Source: Lewinellaceae bacterium
Lineage (GTDB): Bacteria > Bacteroidota > Bacteroidia > Chitinophagales > Saprospiraceae
Assembly (NCBI GenBank): GCA_020636405.1
Contig: JACJXW010000010.1
Coordinates: 248,001-312,000 of the forward strand
DNA length: 64,000 nt
Direction of reading: 5' to 3'
Part shown: piece by piece, positions 54,093-63,176 of the stretch
Position numbering within the stretch: the stretch's first letter is position 1
Layout of the letters: the number at the start of each line of letters is the position of its first letter
Notes under the pieces: generated by a model
What the model was told of the DNA's origin: nothing
What the model saw: only the letters and a program-made list of their open reading frames with translations
Databases searched by the model: none
Translations under genes and position numbers: made by a program

Positions 54093-54100
54093 CAAATATA
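54093..54100 (-). promoter_or_regulatory. candidate -7 box TATATTTG for trmB
   Basis: An exact match on the minus strand, 9 bases before the start codon. The implied transcript would be nearly leaderless. The position of a -33 box is taken by tandem repeats (54101-54150). Confidence 0.5.
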
Positions 54101-54150
54101 AGGGTTTCTGGGGTTTCTGGGGTTTATGGGTTTATGGGTTTATGGTTAGG
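54101..54150. repeat. short tandem repeats (GGGTTTCTG / GGGTTTAT)
   Basis: Two units of GGGTTTCTG and three of GGGTTTAT, directly upstream of the trmB -7 box. Slippage would alter promoter spacing. Confidence 0.7.
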
Positions 54151-54185
54151 CAACCAAGAAAGCAGAAACAAAGAACCATAGCACC

Positions 54186-55016
54186 TTACCCCCCGTTTCC
54201 CTTCTCAAACCGGACAAGCACCTGTTCCAACTGGTAATGGTACTTGGGGAAGGTATCCAGGTTGCGGTGGCCGGCGCCGTCGATGGTGATGAATGCCTCC
54301 GGGCCGGCAAGCAGGGGGCGCAGGCGCTGGGACAGCCGGTACTCCACAACGCGGTCACGGGTGCCGGCAAAGACGACCGCAGGGCAGTTGAGTTGTTGCA
54401 GATGACAATCATTCGGAAACGACAAGCGGAAGAACGCGTCAGGTATGGGAAGCCGGGAGATGGCCCGCACAACGTTGGGCATATTGTCAAAAGGGGTTTC
54501 CAGAATAACGAGCCGCGGTTGCCGCCGGGTGGCCAGCCAGGAAGCTACTCCCGAACCCAGCGACCTTCCATAAACAATGATAGCCTCCTCGGGATAACGA
54601 TCCAGGAGCCACTGGTAGGCAGCTTCCCCATCGGCATAAAGACCAGATTCGGAAGGCCGGCCGCTACTCTTTCCATACCCCCGGTAATCGATGGCAAAGA
54701 AGTCGTACCCCAGGCGGGTGAACGCTCCCTGATGCTTCGCCCAGCGCTGAAGGTTTCCCTGATTGCCATGAAGATAAAGGATAACCCCTTTCCTCTTCTC
54801 TTTTAAAGGCGCACGGAAAAGCAAAGCGTTCAGCTGTGTTCCATCTTCGGCTTCGAGCCATACTTCCTGCCAGCCTCCGGTATTGAAGAAGAACTGGTGG
54901 CCCGGAGGCAGGCGATAGGGCTGGAAAACAAAACGCTCCTGCAGGAAATACACCAGCAACAACATGGCTCCGTACAGGGCAAGCCCACCAAGAAAGATAT
55001 AGGTTACAACAATCAT
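54186..55016 (-). CDS. membrane-anchored alpha/beta hydrolase (ABHD13/BEM46-like)
   Basis: A 276-residue hydrolase with an N-terminal membrane anchor (IFLGGLALYGAMLLLVYFLQ) followed by a catalytic domain. The motifs are LYLHGNQGNLQRW, nucleophile elbow YGRSLGSGVASWLA, FAGTRDRVVEY (Asp) and DGAGHRNLDTFP (His). This matches the BEM46/ABHD13 group. The substrate is unknown. Confidence 0.85.
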   Translation of the reverse strand: MIVVTYIFLGGLALYGAMLLLVYFLQERFVFQPYRLPPGHQFFFNTGGWQEVWLEAEDGTQLNALLFRAPLKEKRKGVILYLHGNQGNLQRWAKHQGAFTRLGYDFFAIDYRGYGKSSGRPSESGLYADGEAAYQWLLDRYPEEAIIVYGRSLGSGVASWLATRRQPRLVILETPFDNMPNVVRAISRLPIPDAFFRLSFPNDCHLQQLNCPAVVFAGTRDRVVEYRLSQRLRPLLAGPEAFITIDGAGHRNLDTFPKYHYQLEQVLVRFEKGNGG

Positions 55017-55286
55017 TGCATAAATTCAATAGCACTGCTCCCAACCGCCGCAAAGGGCCGAAATCCACGCAACCGCGCAAAAGGGAGAAATTGCGCAAGA
55101 GGCGCACAACCAGGCGCAATCAACCTGCAGAAGCGCCAATTTAGCAACCAAAGCCCACTGCCCCAGCTTATTGGGCAAAATAATTGTGTCGGATTCCGTA
55201 ATAAGACAAACATCCGCTCGAACATAATCGGGGAATTCGTTATTTTTATTGTAAACCAGATGGAAGACCGGAAAATTACTGAAGCT

Positions 55287-56711
55287 ATGAAATTCATCCA
55301 TATAACGATCCTGTTCCTGATCCCACTGCTTTCCTTTTCTCAAAAGATAACAGTATCGGAACCCATCGTCCTCAGAAGTGACATTGCCTACGAACTCATC
55401 GGGGACCTGGGGGGCAACACCCTCGTTTTCCGGGATAAAGGAACGGCTTTTGAAGTGGTGGCCTTCAACAAGCAGTTGAAGGAATCCTGGGCGAAAGACA
55501 TCGAACTGGACAACCGCCAACCCAAGGTCATCGGCCTGGTTACCGGGAAAGCCGATTTTACCATCATCTATCAATTCAGGGAAAAATCCAATATTATCCT
55601 CAAGGCCCATAAGTACGGGCCAGGGGCCAACCTGATCGACTCGGTAAGCCTGGCCAATCTGGGATACCTGTTCTACAACCCCGGCTTCGAATTCATCCGT
55701 TCCGAAGACCGCTCCAAGGCCCTGGTCTATTTCCTGGAAAAGCAGGAACTGATCAAAGCTTTTTCCATTGACCTGGAAAACCTCCACCTCAAGTGGCAGG
55801 CCGTCCTCCAGCCGGAAGACTTCAGCTATTACCAGAACTTCCAGGAAATGCTGGTGGACAATAACGGCAACATGACACTCATCCTGGAAAAGAACAACTA
55901 CCGCGCCAAACGGGAGGAACACCATTTTGAGATCCATACTTATTATGGCCTGTCGTCCAAACTCATCAAATATCAGGTCCCCATGCCCAATAAGCTGACC
56001 TATGACGTATTCTTCACCTACGACCACCTCAACGACAGGCTGATTGCCGCCGGTTTGTATTCGGATAAAAACCTGGGGCGTGCCGATGGCTACTTCTACC
56101 TCAGTATTCCGCCCCAAAAACCTGAAGAGTATAAACTCACCCTGCATGAGTTCGATGAAGAATTTGTCAGTGCTCTGCTCGGCAAAGATGGAGACAAGGC
56201 CAAAGGACTGGCAGAGGCCAGTATACAGGAGGTCGTCCTGCGCCTCGACGGCGGCGTCCTGCTCATCGGCGAACGCAACCGGGCCTTTGAGCGCCGGGCC
56301 GCCGGCATGAACCGGTCCTTCTACGACGTCAGCGGCCGCTTCGCCGTGGATTATTACTACGACGAGGTGTTCGTCATTTCGATCCACCCTACCGGCGAGA
56401 CGCACTGGAAGACCGTACTCCATAAAAAACAGTACTCTCAGGACGACGATGGCATGTATTCTTCTTACTTCCTTTTCAAAACGCCCAGCAACCTGCGCTT
56501 CCTCTTCAACGATGAGATCAAATACGAAAATACGGTCAGCGAATACGTGCTCAAAGGCAACGGGACGGCCGAACGCAACAGCCTCCTGAGCACCGAAAAC
56601 CTCAAACTCCGGCTCCGCTTCCGCGACGCCGTGCAGGTGAACGCCAGCGAACTGATCATCCCCAGCGAACGCCGGAATAGGTTAAAGCTGGTCCGGCTGG
56701 AATACAATTAG
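55287..56711 (+). CDS. secreted beta-rich protein of unknown function
   Basis: A 474-residue protein with a signal peptide (MKFIHITILFLIPLLSFSQ). The rest is a long run of beta strands (LIGDLGGNTLVFRDKGTAFE, LDGGVLLIGERNRAFE) which suggests a beta-propeller. No T9SS tail and no catalytic motif are seen. The start at 55287 was preferred because it starts the signal peptide; longer frames lack it. I do not recognise the family. Confidence 0.65.
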   Translation: MKFIHITILFLIPLLSFSQKITVSEPIVLRSDIAYELIGDLGGNTLVFRDKGTAFEVVAFNKQLKESWAKDIELDNRQPKVIGLVTGKADFTIIYQFREKSNIILKAHKYGPGANLIDSVSLANLGYLFYNPGFEFIRSEDRSKALVYFLEKQELIKAFSIDLENLHLKWQAVLQPEDFSYYQNFQEMLVDNNGNMTLILEKNNYRAKREEHHFEIHTYYGLSSKLIKYQVPMPNKLTYDVFFTYDHLNDRLIAAGLYSDKNLGRADGYFYLSIPPQKPEEYKLTLHEFDEEFVSALLGKDGDKAKGLAEASIQEVVLRLDGGVLLIGERNRAFERRAAGMNRSFYDVSGRFAVDYYYDEVFVISIHPTGETHWKTVLHKKQYSQDDDGMYSSYFLFKTPSNLRFLFNDEIKYENTVSEYVLKGNGTAERNSLLSTENLKLRLRFRDAVQVNASELIIPSERRNRLKLVRLEYN

Positions 56712-56781
56712 CCGGTTACCGTGAATTTGCCGGAAATTCGCCCTTCGTTGTCGGGTTCCACGAATACCGAATCAACAAATA

Positions 56782-56819
56782 CCCGCCTTCGCTTAAAGCT
56801 TCGACGGGCGAAGACGAAT
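56782..56819. repeat. intergenic imperfect palindrome, copy 2
   Basis: CCCGCCTTCGCTTAAAGCT leads into TCGACGGGCGAAGACGAAT, close to the copy at 42518-42568, and lies 95-130 bases upstream of the next gene. Confidence 0.5.
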
Positions 56820-56913
56820 CAACCGATCAACCAATCCCGGCTCTACCCTCGCCAGGTAATGATGAAAACCCGCTCAACCCGAGAGAGAAATTTGCATCTT
56901 GCATTAAAAAACC

Positions 56914-57873
56914 ATGCAGTTCCTGACCACCCAACAACTGGAATCCTTACTTCCTTTTCCGCTATTGATCGATGGGCTGGAACAGGCCTTCGCCGGCCAT
57001 TACCACGTGCCCCTTCGCCAACACTACGACTACCCTATTCCCTCTGAGAAAGAAGAAGGCACTTTATTGCTCATGCCCGCCTGGGACGACGGCACCTACT
57101 TCGGCGTCAAGCTTATCGCGGTGAGCCCCCAAAACCGGCGCCAGGGATTGCCTACCGTTCAGGGCATTTATACCCTTTTCGAAACCAAAACCGGCATGCC
57201 CGTCCTGCAGATGGACGCCAAATGCCTGACCAACCTGCGCACCGCCGCGGCCTCCGCCCTGGCCTCCCGTTTCCTCTCCCGCCCAGAGAGCACTACCCTG
57301 CTCCTGGTGGGCACCGGCGCCCTGTCGCCCTATCTCGTAAGAGCCCACGCCAGTGTCCGCCCCATTGAGAAGGTCCTGATCTGGGGAAGAAACCCGGAAA
57401 ATGCAAAAGCACTGGCAGCAAGCCTGAAAAACGGCCAATACTCCGCCACTTCCGTACCCCACCTTTCCGAAGCGGCCTCTCATGCTGACATCATCAGCTG
57501 CGCCACCACCAGTGCCGAACCCCTCGTGTTCGGGAAATGGCTGCAAGCAGGCCAGCACCTCGACCTCGTCGGCTCCTTCAAGCCCAATATGCGGGAGGCC
57601 GACGACGAGGCCATTCGCCGGACTGCCGTCTATGTCGACACCATGGAAGGAGCCTTGAAAGAGACCGGGGATATCGTACAGCCCATCCGAAACGGAACGC
57701 TCCGGCCGGAAGATATCCGGGGAGACCTTTTCAACCTGTGCCGCAAAGAGATCTCCGGCCGCCAAAACCCGGAAGCAATCACCCTGTTCAAATCGGTGGG
57801 CCTCGCCCTGGAAGACCTCGCGGCGGCTAAACTGGCCTGGGAAGGGAGCAGGAGGCAGGAAGGTCGGGAGTGA
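56914..57873 (+). CDS. ornithine cyclodeaminase/mu-crystallin family protein
   Basis: A 319-residue NAD(P)-binding protein of the OCD/mu-crystallin family. It has the nucleotide motif LLLVGTGALSPYLVRAHA, DAKCLTNLRTAAASALASRF before it, and DLVGSFKPNMREADDE after it. Members act as ornithine cyclodeaminases, ketimine reductases or amino-acid dehydrogenases, and sequence alone does not decide. Confidence 0.86.
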   Translation: MQFLTTQQLESLLPFPLLIDGLEQAFAGHYHVPLRQHYDYPIPSEKEEGTLLLMPAWDDGTYFGVKLIAVSPQNRRQGLPTVQGIYTLFETKTGMPVLQMDAKCLTNLRTAAASALASRFLSRPESTTLLLVGTGALSPYLVRAHASVRPIEKVLIWGRNPENAKALAASLKNGQYSATSVPHLSEAASHADIISCATTSAEPLVFGKWLQAGQHLDLVGSFKPNMREADDEAIRRTAVYVDTMEGALKETGDIVQPIRNGTLRPEDIRGDLFNLCRKEISGRQNPEAITLFKSVGLALEDLAAAKLAWEGSRRQEGRE

Positions 57874-57886
57874 TTGAGGCGCAGCC

Positions 57887-58684
57887 TTACCTCCCGTTAC
57901 AATAGAGCCGCCCGGCAAGAGAAGGGTCAACCACAAAAGGGTTGGGACAGTTGCTCTGGTACCGGGCGATACGCTGGCTGCGCCGATATTCCGCCTCATC
58001 TACGGGATCCTGAGAGTGCCAGCGGCAGAGGGTTTCCTGCTGTATGGCGAAAAACCGGGGGTCGGCTGCCAGGGCCTCTTCGCGGTACATGGTGTAGAAG
58101 TAGAACAAGGCGCGCGCCACATTACCCTTGAAATCCTCGCGAGGCTCGAACAGGCCATCCTTTACCTCGGCATAGGTATCGGCCGCAAACCCGGGAGGAG
58201 AAGGGGAGCTTGTTCCGTCCGGGCCAAACCACCGCTCCGTTTGCCGGTCATCCACCTCTCCCAACGGGTAATTGCGCCGGGCTTCGTTGACCTCCGTACG
58301 GGTAGGGAAAAGATGGTGCATGTCATGGTTGGCATTGCCTTCCCGGGCGCCCTTGCTGCGTGGCCAGGCGTGCTCGCAATTGATGCCGCCAGGGCTGCCG
58401 TCGCGGTAAAGGTATTGGGAAGGGTCCTGGCCCGGGGCGAGGTACAGGCCGTAGCCACTGTAAGCGCAATACACGCTATCCGACCAGGTGTCGACCTGGC
58501 TGTAAAGAACGTCCTTCGCCTGTGCGTAACTCAGTACCTTTTCAGGTTTGTACCGCCCCCGCAGAGCTCCGGCAAGTTGTTCCCCCTCTAAGCCAGGAAA
58601 AAGGACTTGCCGGGGCTGAGCCGAAGAAATACCGGCGATCAGCAGCAAAATCAGGATAGGAAAAAACGTCCGAAATTGCAGCAT
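57887..58684 (-). CDS. secreted endonuclease I family nuclease
   Basis: A 265-residue nuclease with a signal peptide (ending GISSAQ). The catalytic motif is GGINCEHAWPRSKG, with NANHDMHHLFPTRTEVN supplying metal and His residues, as in periplasmic or secreted endonuclease I (Vvn/EndA type). Such enzymes degrade extracellular DNA, useful for nutrients. Stops lie 13 bases from the convergent OCD gene. Confidence 0.9.
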   Translation of the reverse strand: MLQFRTFFPILILLLIAGISSAQPRQVLFPGLEGEQLAGALRGRYKPEKVLSYAQAKDVLYSQVDTWSDSVYCAYSGYGLYLAPGQDPSQYLYRDGSPGGINCEHAWPRSKGAREGNANHDMHHLFPTRTEVNEARRNYPLGEVDDRQTERWFGPDGTSSPSPPGFAADTYAEVKDGLFEPREDFKGNVARALFYFYTMYREEALAADPRFFAIQQETLCRWHSQDPVDEAEYRRSQRIARYQSNCPNPFVVDPSLAGRLYCNGR

Positions 58685-58816
58685 TCTACTTTGGTTTTGA
58701 ACAACCCTACAGCATTCAACCGGAAAAGTTTGGATGTATTGATTATTTATTTTTCAAAAAATTTTGAAAAAAATGAAAATGCATTATAATTTTAAGCCTC
58801 ACCAGCGCCCGTAAAG

Positions 58817-59416
58817 ATGATACCCATAAGCCGGAAGATGCCGGAGCCAGCATTCCTGAACCAGTACCGGAAATCTCAGCAAGGAAAGCCCCTCTCTTAT
58901 GAACCAGAGCATATCGGCGGCACTGCCCGGCCCAAGGCCCCTGCCGGTTACGACCACGACCTCAACCAGGTTCAGCTGGGCAGCGGGGAAACCTGTTTTA
59001 AAGCAGCTAAAACCGGAATATCGGAATGGGCCATGTTCCCTTCCCGCTGGACGCAGCTCTACCCCCAATCGTCGCCCATCGAAGAAAGCGTAGTCGTCCT
59101 TGTCCTTTTCCGCCTCTTTGGCCTGTGGTGGATCAATTCCTGCCGCATTGTTTATACCTTTGAAGAAAGCCGACGCTATGGCTTTGCCTATGGCACCTTG
59201 CCCGGCCATGTGGAACGGGGCGAAGAGTGCTTCTGGGTGGAAATGGAAGAAGACGGCACAGTGTGGTACCGCATCCGGGCCTTTTCCCGGCCGGCATTTT
59301 GGCTGACGAAGATCGGCTATCCCGTTGCCCGGCGGTTTCAGCGGCGATTTGTCCGGGATTCCTTCGCGGCTATGCAGCAATTCGTAAAAACAAAAGATCA
59401 TGAGCACAACCGGTAG
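58817..59416 (+). CDS. DUF1990 family protein
   Basis: A 199-residue protein matching DUF1990 (ISEWAMFPSRWTQLYPQ, RYGFAYGTLPGHVERGEECF). The overlap of 17 bases with the next gene (YndJ-like) suggests coupled translation, and such pairing is known in Bacillus. The biological role is unknown. The second Met at 58838 is a possible start. Confidence 0.75.
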   Translation: MIPISRKMPEPAFLNQYRKSQQGKPLSYEPEHIGGTARPKAPAGYDHDLNQVQLGSGETCFKAAKTGISEWAMFPSRWTQLYPQSSPIEESVVVLVLFRLFGLWWINSCRIVYTFEESRRYGFAYGTLPGHVERGEECFWVEMEEDGTVWYRIRAFSRPAFWLTKIGYPVARRFQRRFVRDSFAAMQQFVKTKDHEHNR

Positions 59417-60329
59417 CAAAGGCCTGCAGGCGACGATCACTTCCGCCATGTTGGCGCTGGGCGGGGTGATCGGCTGGCTTTGGCCGATTTCCTTTACTTC
59501 CGTCGACTGGGTGCGGATCATCCTGATCTCGGCGCCGCTGCTGTGGGCGCCATTGGCGGTGGCGGCCGGTGGGATTCTGGTTCCCGTTCCCACACGCATG
59601 TTGCGCTTTTTCTTTCCGGCGGCACTCCTGTTCGCTTTTTCGTTTTTATTGCCTGCTACCCGGGCTGCCGGGCTTTGCGCGCTGCCCTGGCTGCTGCTGG
59701 CTCTTTGGCTGGCCTTTCGGGCCGCTACAGGGCTTATTGCCGGAAAGGAATATGCCCTGTCCAGGCTATGCGCCACCGCCGCCTACCTTTATCTGGTAGT
59801 AGGCGCCGTTTGGGCATTGGCCGGCCGGCTGGGCGTCGCTCTGTTTGGCTTTGATCCGGTGATATCGCTATTGACGGCCGTCCACTTTCACTTTGCCGGA
59901 TTCCTGCTCCTCCTACTCACCGGTTTGGCGTTGCGCGGCTGGGGTTCTCCGCTGGCATCCGTTGTGGGCTGGCTGTCCCTGGTGGGGCCGCTACTGGTGG
60001 CCATCGGCATTTTTGCCACCCACCTCGAGGCCCCGGAAGGGTTGGAATTGCTGGCCGCATCAGTGATGGCAACAGGCGGCGCCGGCGTGGCCATCCGCCA
60101 TCTTCAGCTGGGCATAGGTCCGTCGCAAGGGAAAGGAGGGCGGTTTTACTGGCTGTTGGGAGGGATACTCCTGCTGGGGGGTATGGTGCTGGCGTTGTTG
60201 TACGGCTGGCGTTCGGTGTATCCCATTGCCCTGCTCAGCATCCCGTGGATGTATGCGGTACATGGGAGTGTGAATGCGGCGGCAATGGCACTGCTGGTGG
60301 TGGGGTGGTTGAGAAAGGGGGCGAAATAG
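59400..60329 (+). CDS. YndJ-like membrane protein
   Basis: A 309-residue membrane protein with about nine hydrophobic segments, similar to YndJ by the combination with DUF1990 and segments such as LTAVHFHFAGFLLLLLTGLA. It overlaps the DUF1990 gene by 17 bases. Function unknown. A 12-base perfect hairpin directly follows its stop. Confidence 0.7.
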   Translation: MSTTGSKGLQATITSAMLALGGVIGWLWPISFTSVDWVRIILISAPLLWAPLAVAAGGILVPVPTRMLRFFFPAALLFAFSFLLPATRAAGLCALPWLLLALWLAFRAATGLIAGKEYALSRLCATAAYLYLVVGAVWALAGRLGVALFGFDPVISLLTAVHFHFAGFLLLLLTGLALRGWGSPLASVVGWLSLVGPLLVAIGIFATHLEAPEGLELLAASVMATGGAGVAIRHLQLGIGPSQGKGGRFYWLLGGILLLGGMVLALLYGWRSVYPIALLSIPWMYAVHGSVNAAAMALLVVGWLRKGAK

Positions 60330-60364
60330 TTGCCGGTTGTCAGCTCTCTGCCGACAACCGGCAA
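60330..60364. terminator. 12-base perfect hairpin between convergent genes
   Basis: TTGCCGGTTGTC (60330-60341) pairs with GACAACCGGCAA (60353-60364) around an 11-base loop. It starts directly after the YndJ-like stop and ends 9 bases before the stop of the convergent lipoprotein gene. Confidence 0.7.
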
Positions 60365-60373
60365 AGAACAAGC

Positions 60374-61225
60374 TTACTCTACTCTTGAATAATACTCCTC
60401 CAGTTCCATCGGGCCATCTGAGAATTCCAGAATGCCCTTCTGGCTGAAGTTATCACCGGTATATTCATATTCATAGGGGATCATCTTGTCGATAAGTTCA
60501 ATGCTTCGGGTGGTCGCCATGACGGTTTCCACATATTTGCCGTCCTTCATTTCATAGGTACCGAAGGCCATGCCGTCCATTTTACCGTTATTCTTATTAT
60601 AGGTGACGACATAAAAATGGGTAGGGGTAATGAGCTTATGGACCACCATGCTATCCGCTGGCGGCGTAGCTTCTTCCTGGTCGCCATAGAGCGATTTAGT
60701 GATCTTCCAGAGCCCTACCGGCGTTTTTTCGGCAACGGCAGCCTCCAGCGTCGGCCCAACTTTGACATAGTCTTCGGCCAGGTCGAAGTCGGGTTCGCCT
60801 TCCACATTGGATTTCATGACTCCTCGTTGCTGGAAGGTGTTCCCATTTTCTCCCATGGTGTAATTGAAGGTGTAGGAAACGCCGACATTGGGCGAATCCC
60901 AGGTGGCGTAGGCAATGGTTTCGGTGAAGGTGCCGTCGTCTCCAACCACGTAGGTGCCGCCGCCGGCCTGAGCGACGGTGTCTGCCTTGTCGTCATAGCC
61001 TAAAAAGTAGAAATGGCCGTCGGTGTAAAATTTGTACTGCGTCACATCGGGAGTTACCTGCTGTTCTGAGTCAGCGGACTTCCAGGCAGTCATTTTCCAG
61101 GCGCCATGCAGGGGGTTGGTGGCTTCCTCGACAGGGGGTTCCTGTTTTTCGGTAGAAGCGTTTTGTTTGCAGGTAAAAAACGAGATGGAAAGGAGAATGG
61201 CAAGCAACAGCGTTGGCTTTCTCAT
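60374..61225 (-). CDS. lipoprotein with repeated lipocalin-like domain
   Basis: A 283-residue protein with a lipoprotein signal (LLLAILLSISFFTCKQN, lipid Cys near 19). Two similar beta regions begin with NPLHGAWKMTAWKS and TPVGLWKITKSLYG, so it is probably a duplicated lipocalin-like fold. The start at 61225 was chosen to begin the signal peptide. No enzyme motif is seen. Confidence 0.65.
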   Translation of the reverse strand: MRKPTLLLAILLSISFFTCKQNASTEKQEPPVEEATNPLHGAWKMTAWKSADSEQQVTPDVTQYKFYTDGHFYFLGYDDKADTVAQAGGGTYVVGDDGTFTETIAYATWDSPNVGVSYTFNYTMGENGNTFQQRGVMKSNVEGEPDFDLAEDYVKVGPTLEAAVAEKTPVGLWKITKSLYGDQEEATPPADSMVVHKLITPTHFYVVTYNKNNGKMDGMAFGTYEMKDGKYVETVMATTRSIELIDKMIPYEYEYTGDNFSQKGILEFSDGPMELEEYYSRVE

Positions 61226-61262
61226 AATCAATGGGTTTATAGGTGATAAAAATAGCTTCTGA

Positions 61263-61307
61263 ACGAGACAAAGCCGGCTGCTCATTGGCAATCGGCCCTG
61301 TCTCGTA
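61263..61307. repeat. short hairpin ACGAGACA / TGTCTCGT
   Basis: Eight-base arms lie upstream of the lipoprotein start and downstream of the HMG-CoA synthase stop (61367). It may be a terminator of the latter. Confidence 0.4.
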
Positions 61308-61366
61308 CAAAATCCAACTTAAATGTAAGAAAATATCTTAGGAAACTACAGACAAACTGCAATAGT

Positions 61367-62917
61367 TCATCCTGCTTTCACTGTTTCTTTGTCTTTCCAT
61401 CCGTAGGTGCGGGCGCCTTCTCTCACGCCTTTTTCGCGGCAAACTTCCTTCAGGAAAAATTCTCCCTGCGGGGACAAAGCACTTTCTGCAGCTTGTCCGC
61501 GGTGGAGTTGTTCGTAGGTGTAATAATCGATGGCCGTACGCCGGGCGAGCCTTTCCGCCAGCCTGAACTGCTGGACTACCACTTTCCAGCCAGGCTGCAG
61601 TTCACCTTCAAATACTTTCGACTTGGAGCCGCTGCCGTAGGCAAAGAAGCCAAACCGGCTGCCTTCCAGTTCCCGCCCTTCCTCTATAGCCACTTCCAGG
61701 CTGCCCATCAGGGAGAGGAAGATGGAGGAGGTATACAGATTGCCCACCAGGGAGGAAGCCTTTTCTCCGGCGGCTATTTTTTCCTGAACGAACACCTGGT
61801 AGGCATCCGTCTTGCTGATGGCACGCAGAAACTGAGCGTTGGCCTCTTCAAAAGCCTCTTCATCCGAATAGTTTTCGCGGACAGGTTCCTCCAGGGCGTG
61901 AGCTTCAGCGAGGGCCTGCCAGTTGCCGGTAGCCTTGGCCTCCATCAGGTAAATCTCTGGAAACATACGCCGCGCCTGGAAGGCATAGGGCAGGTGAAAC
62001 ACCAGACTGGCCCAATGGCCCGATATCGCCTCCTTTTGTACATCGTAGCCGGCCTGTGGCGCAAAGTGCTGCAAGGCCTCCCGGATGCGTTCCTGGTAAC
62101 AGGCGTTGGAATAGGGCCCGTCGAAAACAGGCGTTTCCCGGTGAAGGGTAATGGTGGCGTCGCTGCTGGTCAGCACTCCGCCATTGGGCGCCATGTTGGC
62201 CAGTTTGCTGAGCGCTTCCCGAGCTGCCTGAGGGTCTTTTCCAGCCAACTTGAGCGCCTCCCGGAGCAGGCTTTCCTTAGTAGCCTGTCGCAGTGGTTTG
62301 AAGAAGTCGTGTACCGAACGGGTGGCCACTCCCCAGGCTTCCCCGAAAGCGATCAAGCGGGGATTTTGCCGTACCAGAAGAGCAATAGCGCCAGCTCCCT
62401 GGGTATATTCGCCGCCGGAGCCCAGCTCATACTTAGCATTGTCAGAACCGACTACTATGCCAACGCGCTGCGTACCTCCCTTTACCCAGTCGAGGGTATT
62501 CTGAAGGGCGTCGACCGCACCGATGCAGGCAAAGGTGAGGTCCACTACGTCGCAGTTGAGGAAGCAATCGGGGCCATGCTCAGGCTCGTAGTATTGAGTA
62601 AGCATCTCCAGTACGTAAGAAGCCATCGGCTTGGATCCATCGATCGAGCTTTCCGTACCCATATATATCCGTCCGATTTCCTGAGGGCGGAGGGCATTTT
62701 TTTTCATCAATTCCAGGACGGCATTGGCAGCCATTGTCGCCACATCTTCATGAGCATCGGCAACCGACATGGCTTCCAGGCCCAGTCCTTTGTTGAGCTT
62801 GGCGTATTCCAGGTTGCGTTCTGCCGCCAGGGACTCGATCGGCAGGTAGATCTTCGGAATGTAAGCCGCCATATCGTCAATACCAACGGGCGGTAACTGG
62901 GTTTGTACTGATCTCAT
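61367..62917 (-). CDS. mvaS: hydroxymethylglutaryl-CoA synthase
   Basis: A 516-residue condensing enzyme that makes HMG-CoA for the mevalonate pathway. It opens GIDDMAAYIPKIYLPIESLA. The catalytic Cys is in LTFACIGAVDALQ, and the later FDGPYSNACYQERI and SGHWASLVFHLPYAF fit the family. The start at 62917 (MRSVQTQ) was chosen over an upstream extension. The protein is longer than typical bacterial forms (about 390), nearer to eukaryotic length. It would supply isoprenoid precursors for the synthase-like and CrtA-like genes in the window. Confidence 0.87.
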   Translation of the reverse strand: MRSVQTQLPPVGIDDMAAYIPKIYLPIESLAAERNLEYAKLNKGLGLEAMSVADAHEDVATMAANAVLELMKKNALRPQEIGRIYMGTESSIDGSKPMASYVLEMLTQYYEPEHGPDCFLNCDVVDLTFACIGAVDALQNTLDWVKGGTQRVGIVVGSDNAKYELGSGGEYTQGAGAIALLVRQNPRLIAFGEAWGVATRSVHDFFKPLRQATKESLLREALKLAGKDPQAAREALSKLANMAPNGGVLTSSDATITLHRETPVFDGPYSNACYQERIREALQHFAPQAGYDVQKEAISGHWASLVFHLPYAFQARRMFPEIYLMEAKATGNWQALAEAHALEEPVRENYSDEEAFEEANAQFLRAISKTDAYQVFVQEKIAAGEKASSLVGNLYTSSIFLSLMGSLEVAIEEGRELEGSRFGFFAYGSGSKSKVFEGELQPGWKVVVQQFRLAERLARRTAIDYYTYEQLHRGQAAESALSPQGEFFLKEVCREKGVREGARTYGWKDKETVKAG

Positions 62918-63074
62918 TGCAGTAGGTTGTGTTAAAAAAACGGCAAAAATGCACCATTCTTTTGGTAAAACCACCAGATGAAGTGCAAATAATTAGGGAA
63001 GAAACAAAGCGGAGGGATTATGGTTCATGGAGGGCGTTGTTAGTTGTTCTGTCTTGTCATTATCCCCAACATCC

Positions 63075-63127
63075 CAATGTAAACCTATTTCGGTACTGCC
63101 CCTTTGGATGTAAACTTATTTTAGGAC
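63075..63127. mobile_element. possible insertion-sequence end remnant
   Basis: Two direct copies of ATGTAAAC(C/T)TATTT (about 63077 and 63109) lie 30 bases apart, followed by TAGGACA. Repeated motifs near a terminus are typical of some insertion sequences such as IS21. No transposase is present. Confidence 0.3.
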
Positions 63128-63176
63128 AACACACCAACGCCCCCACGCCCAAACGTCCAAACACCCCCCTACTGCA

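Noticed and set aside
63077..63127. Riboswitch or leader element of HMG-CoA synthase
   Set aside because: The repeats are direct rather than paired, and I see no conserved riboswitch features.
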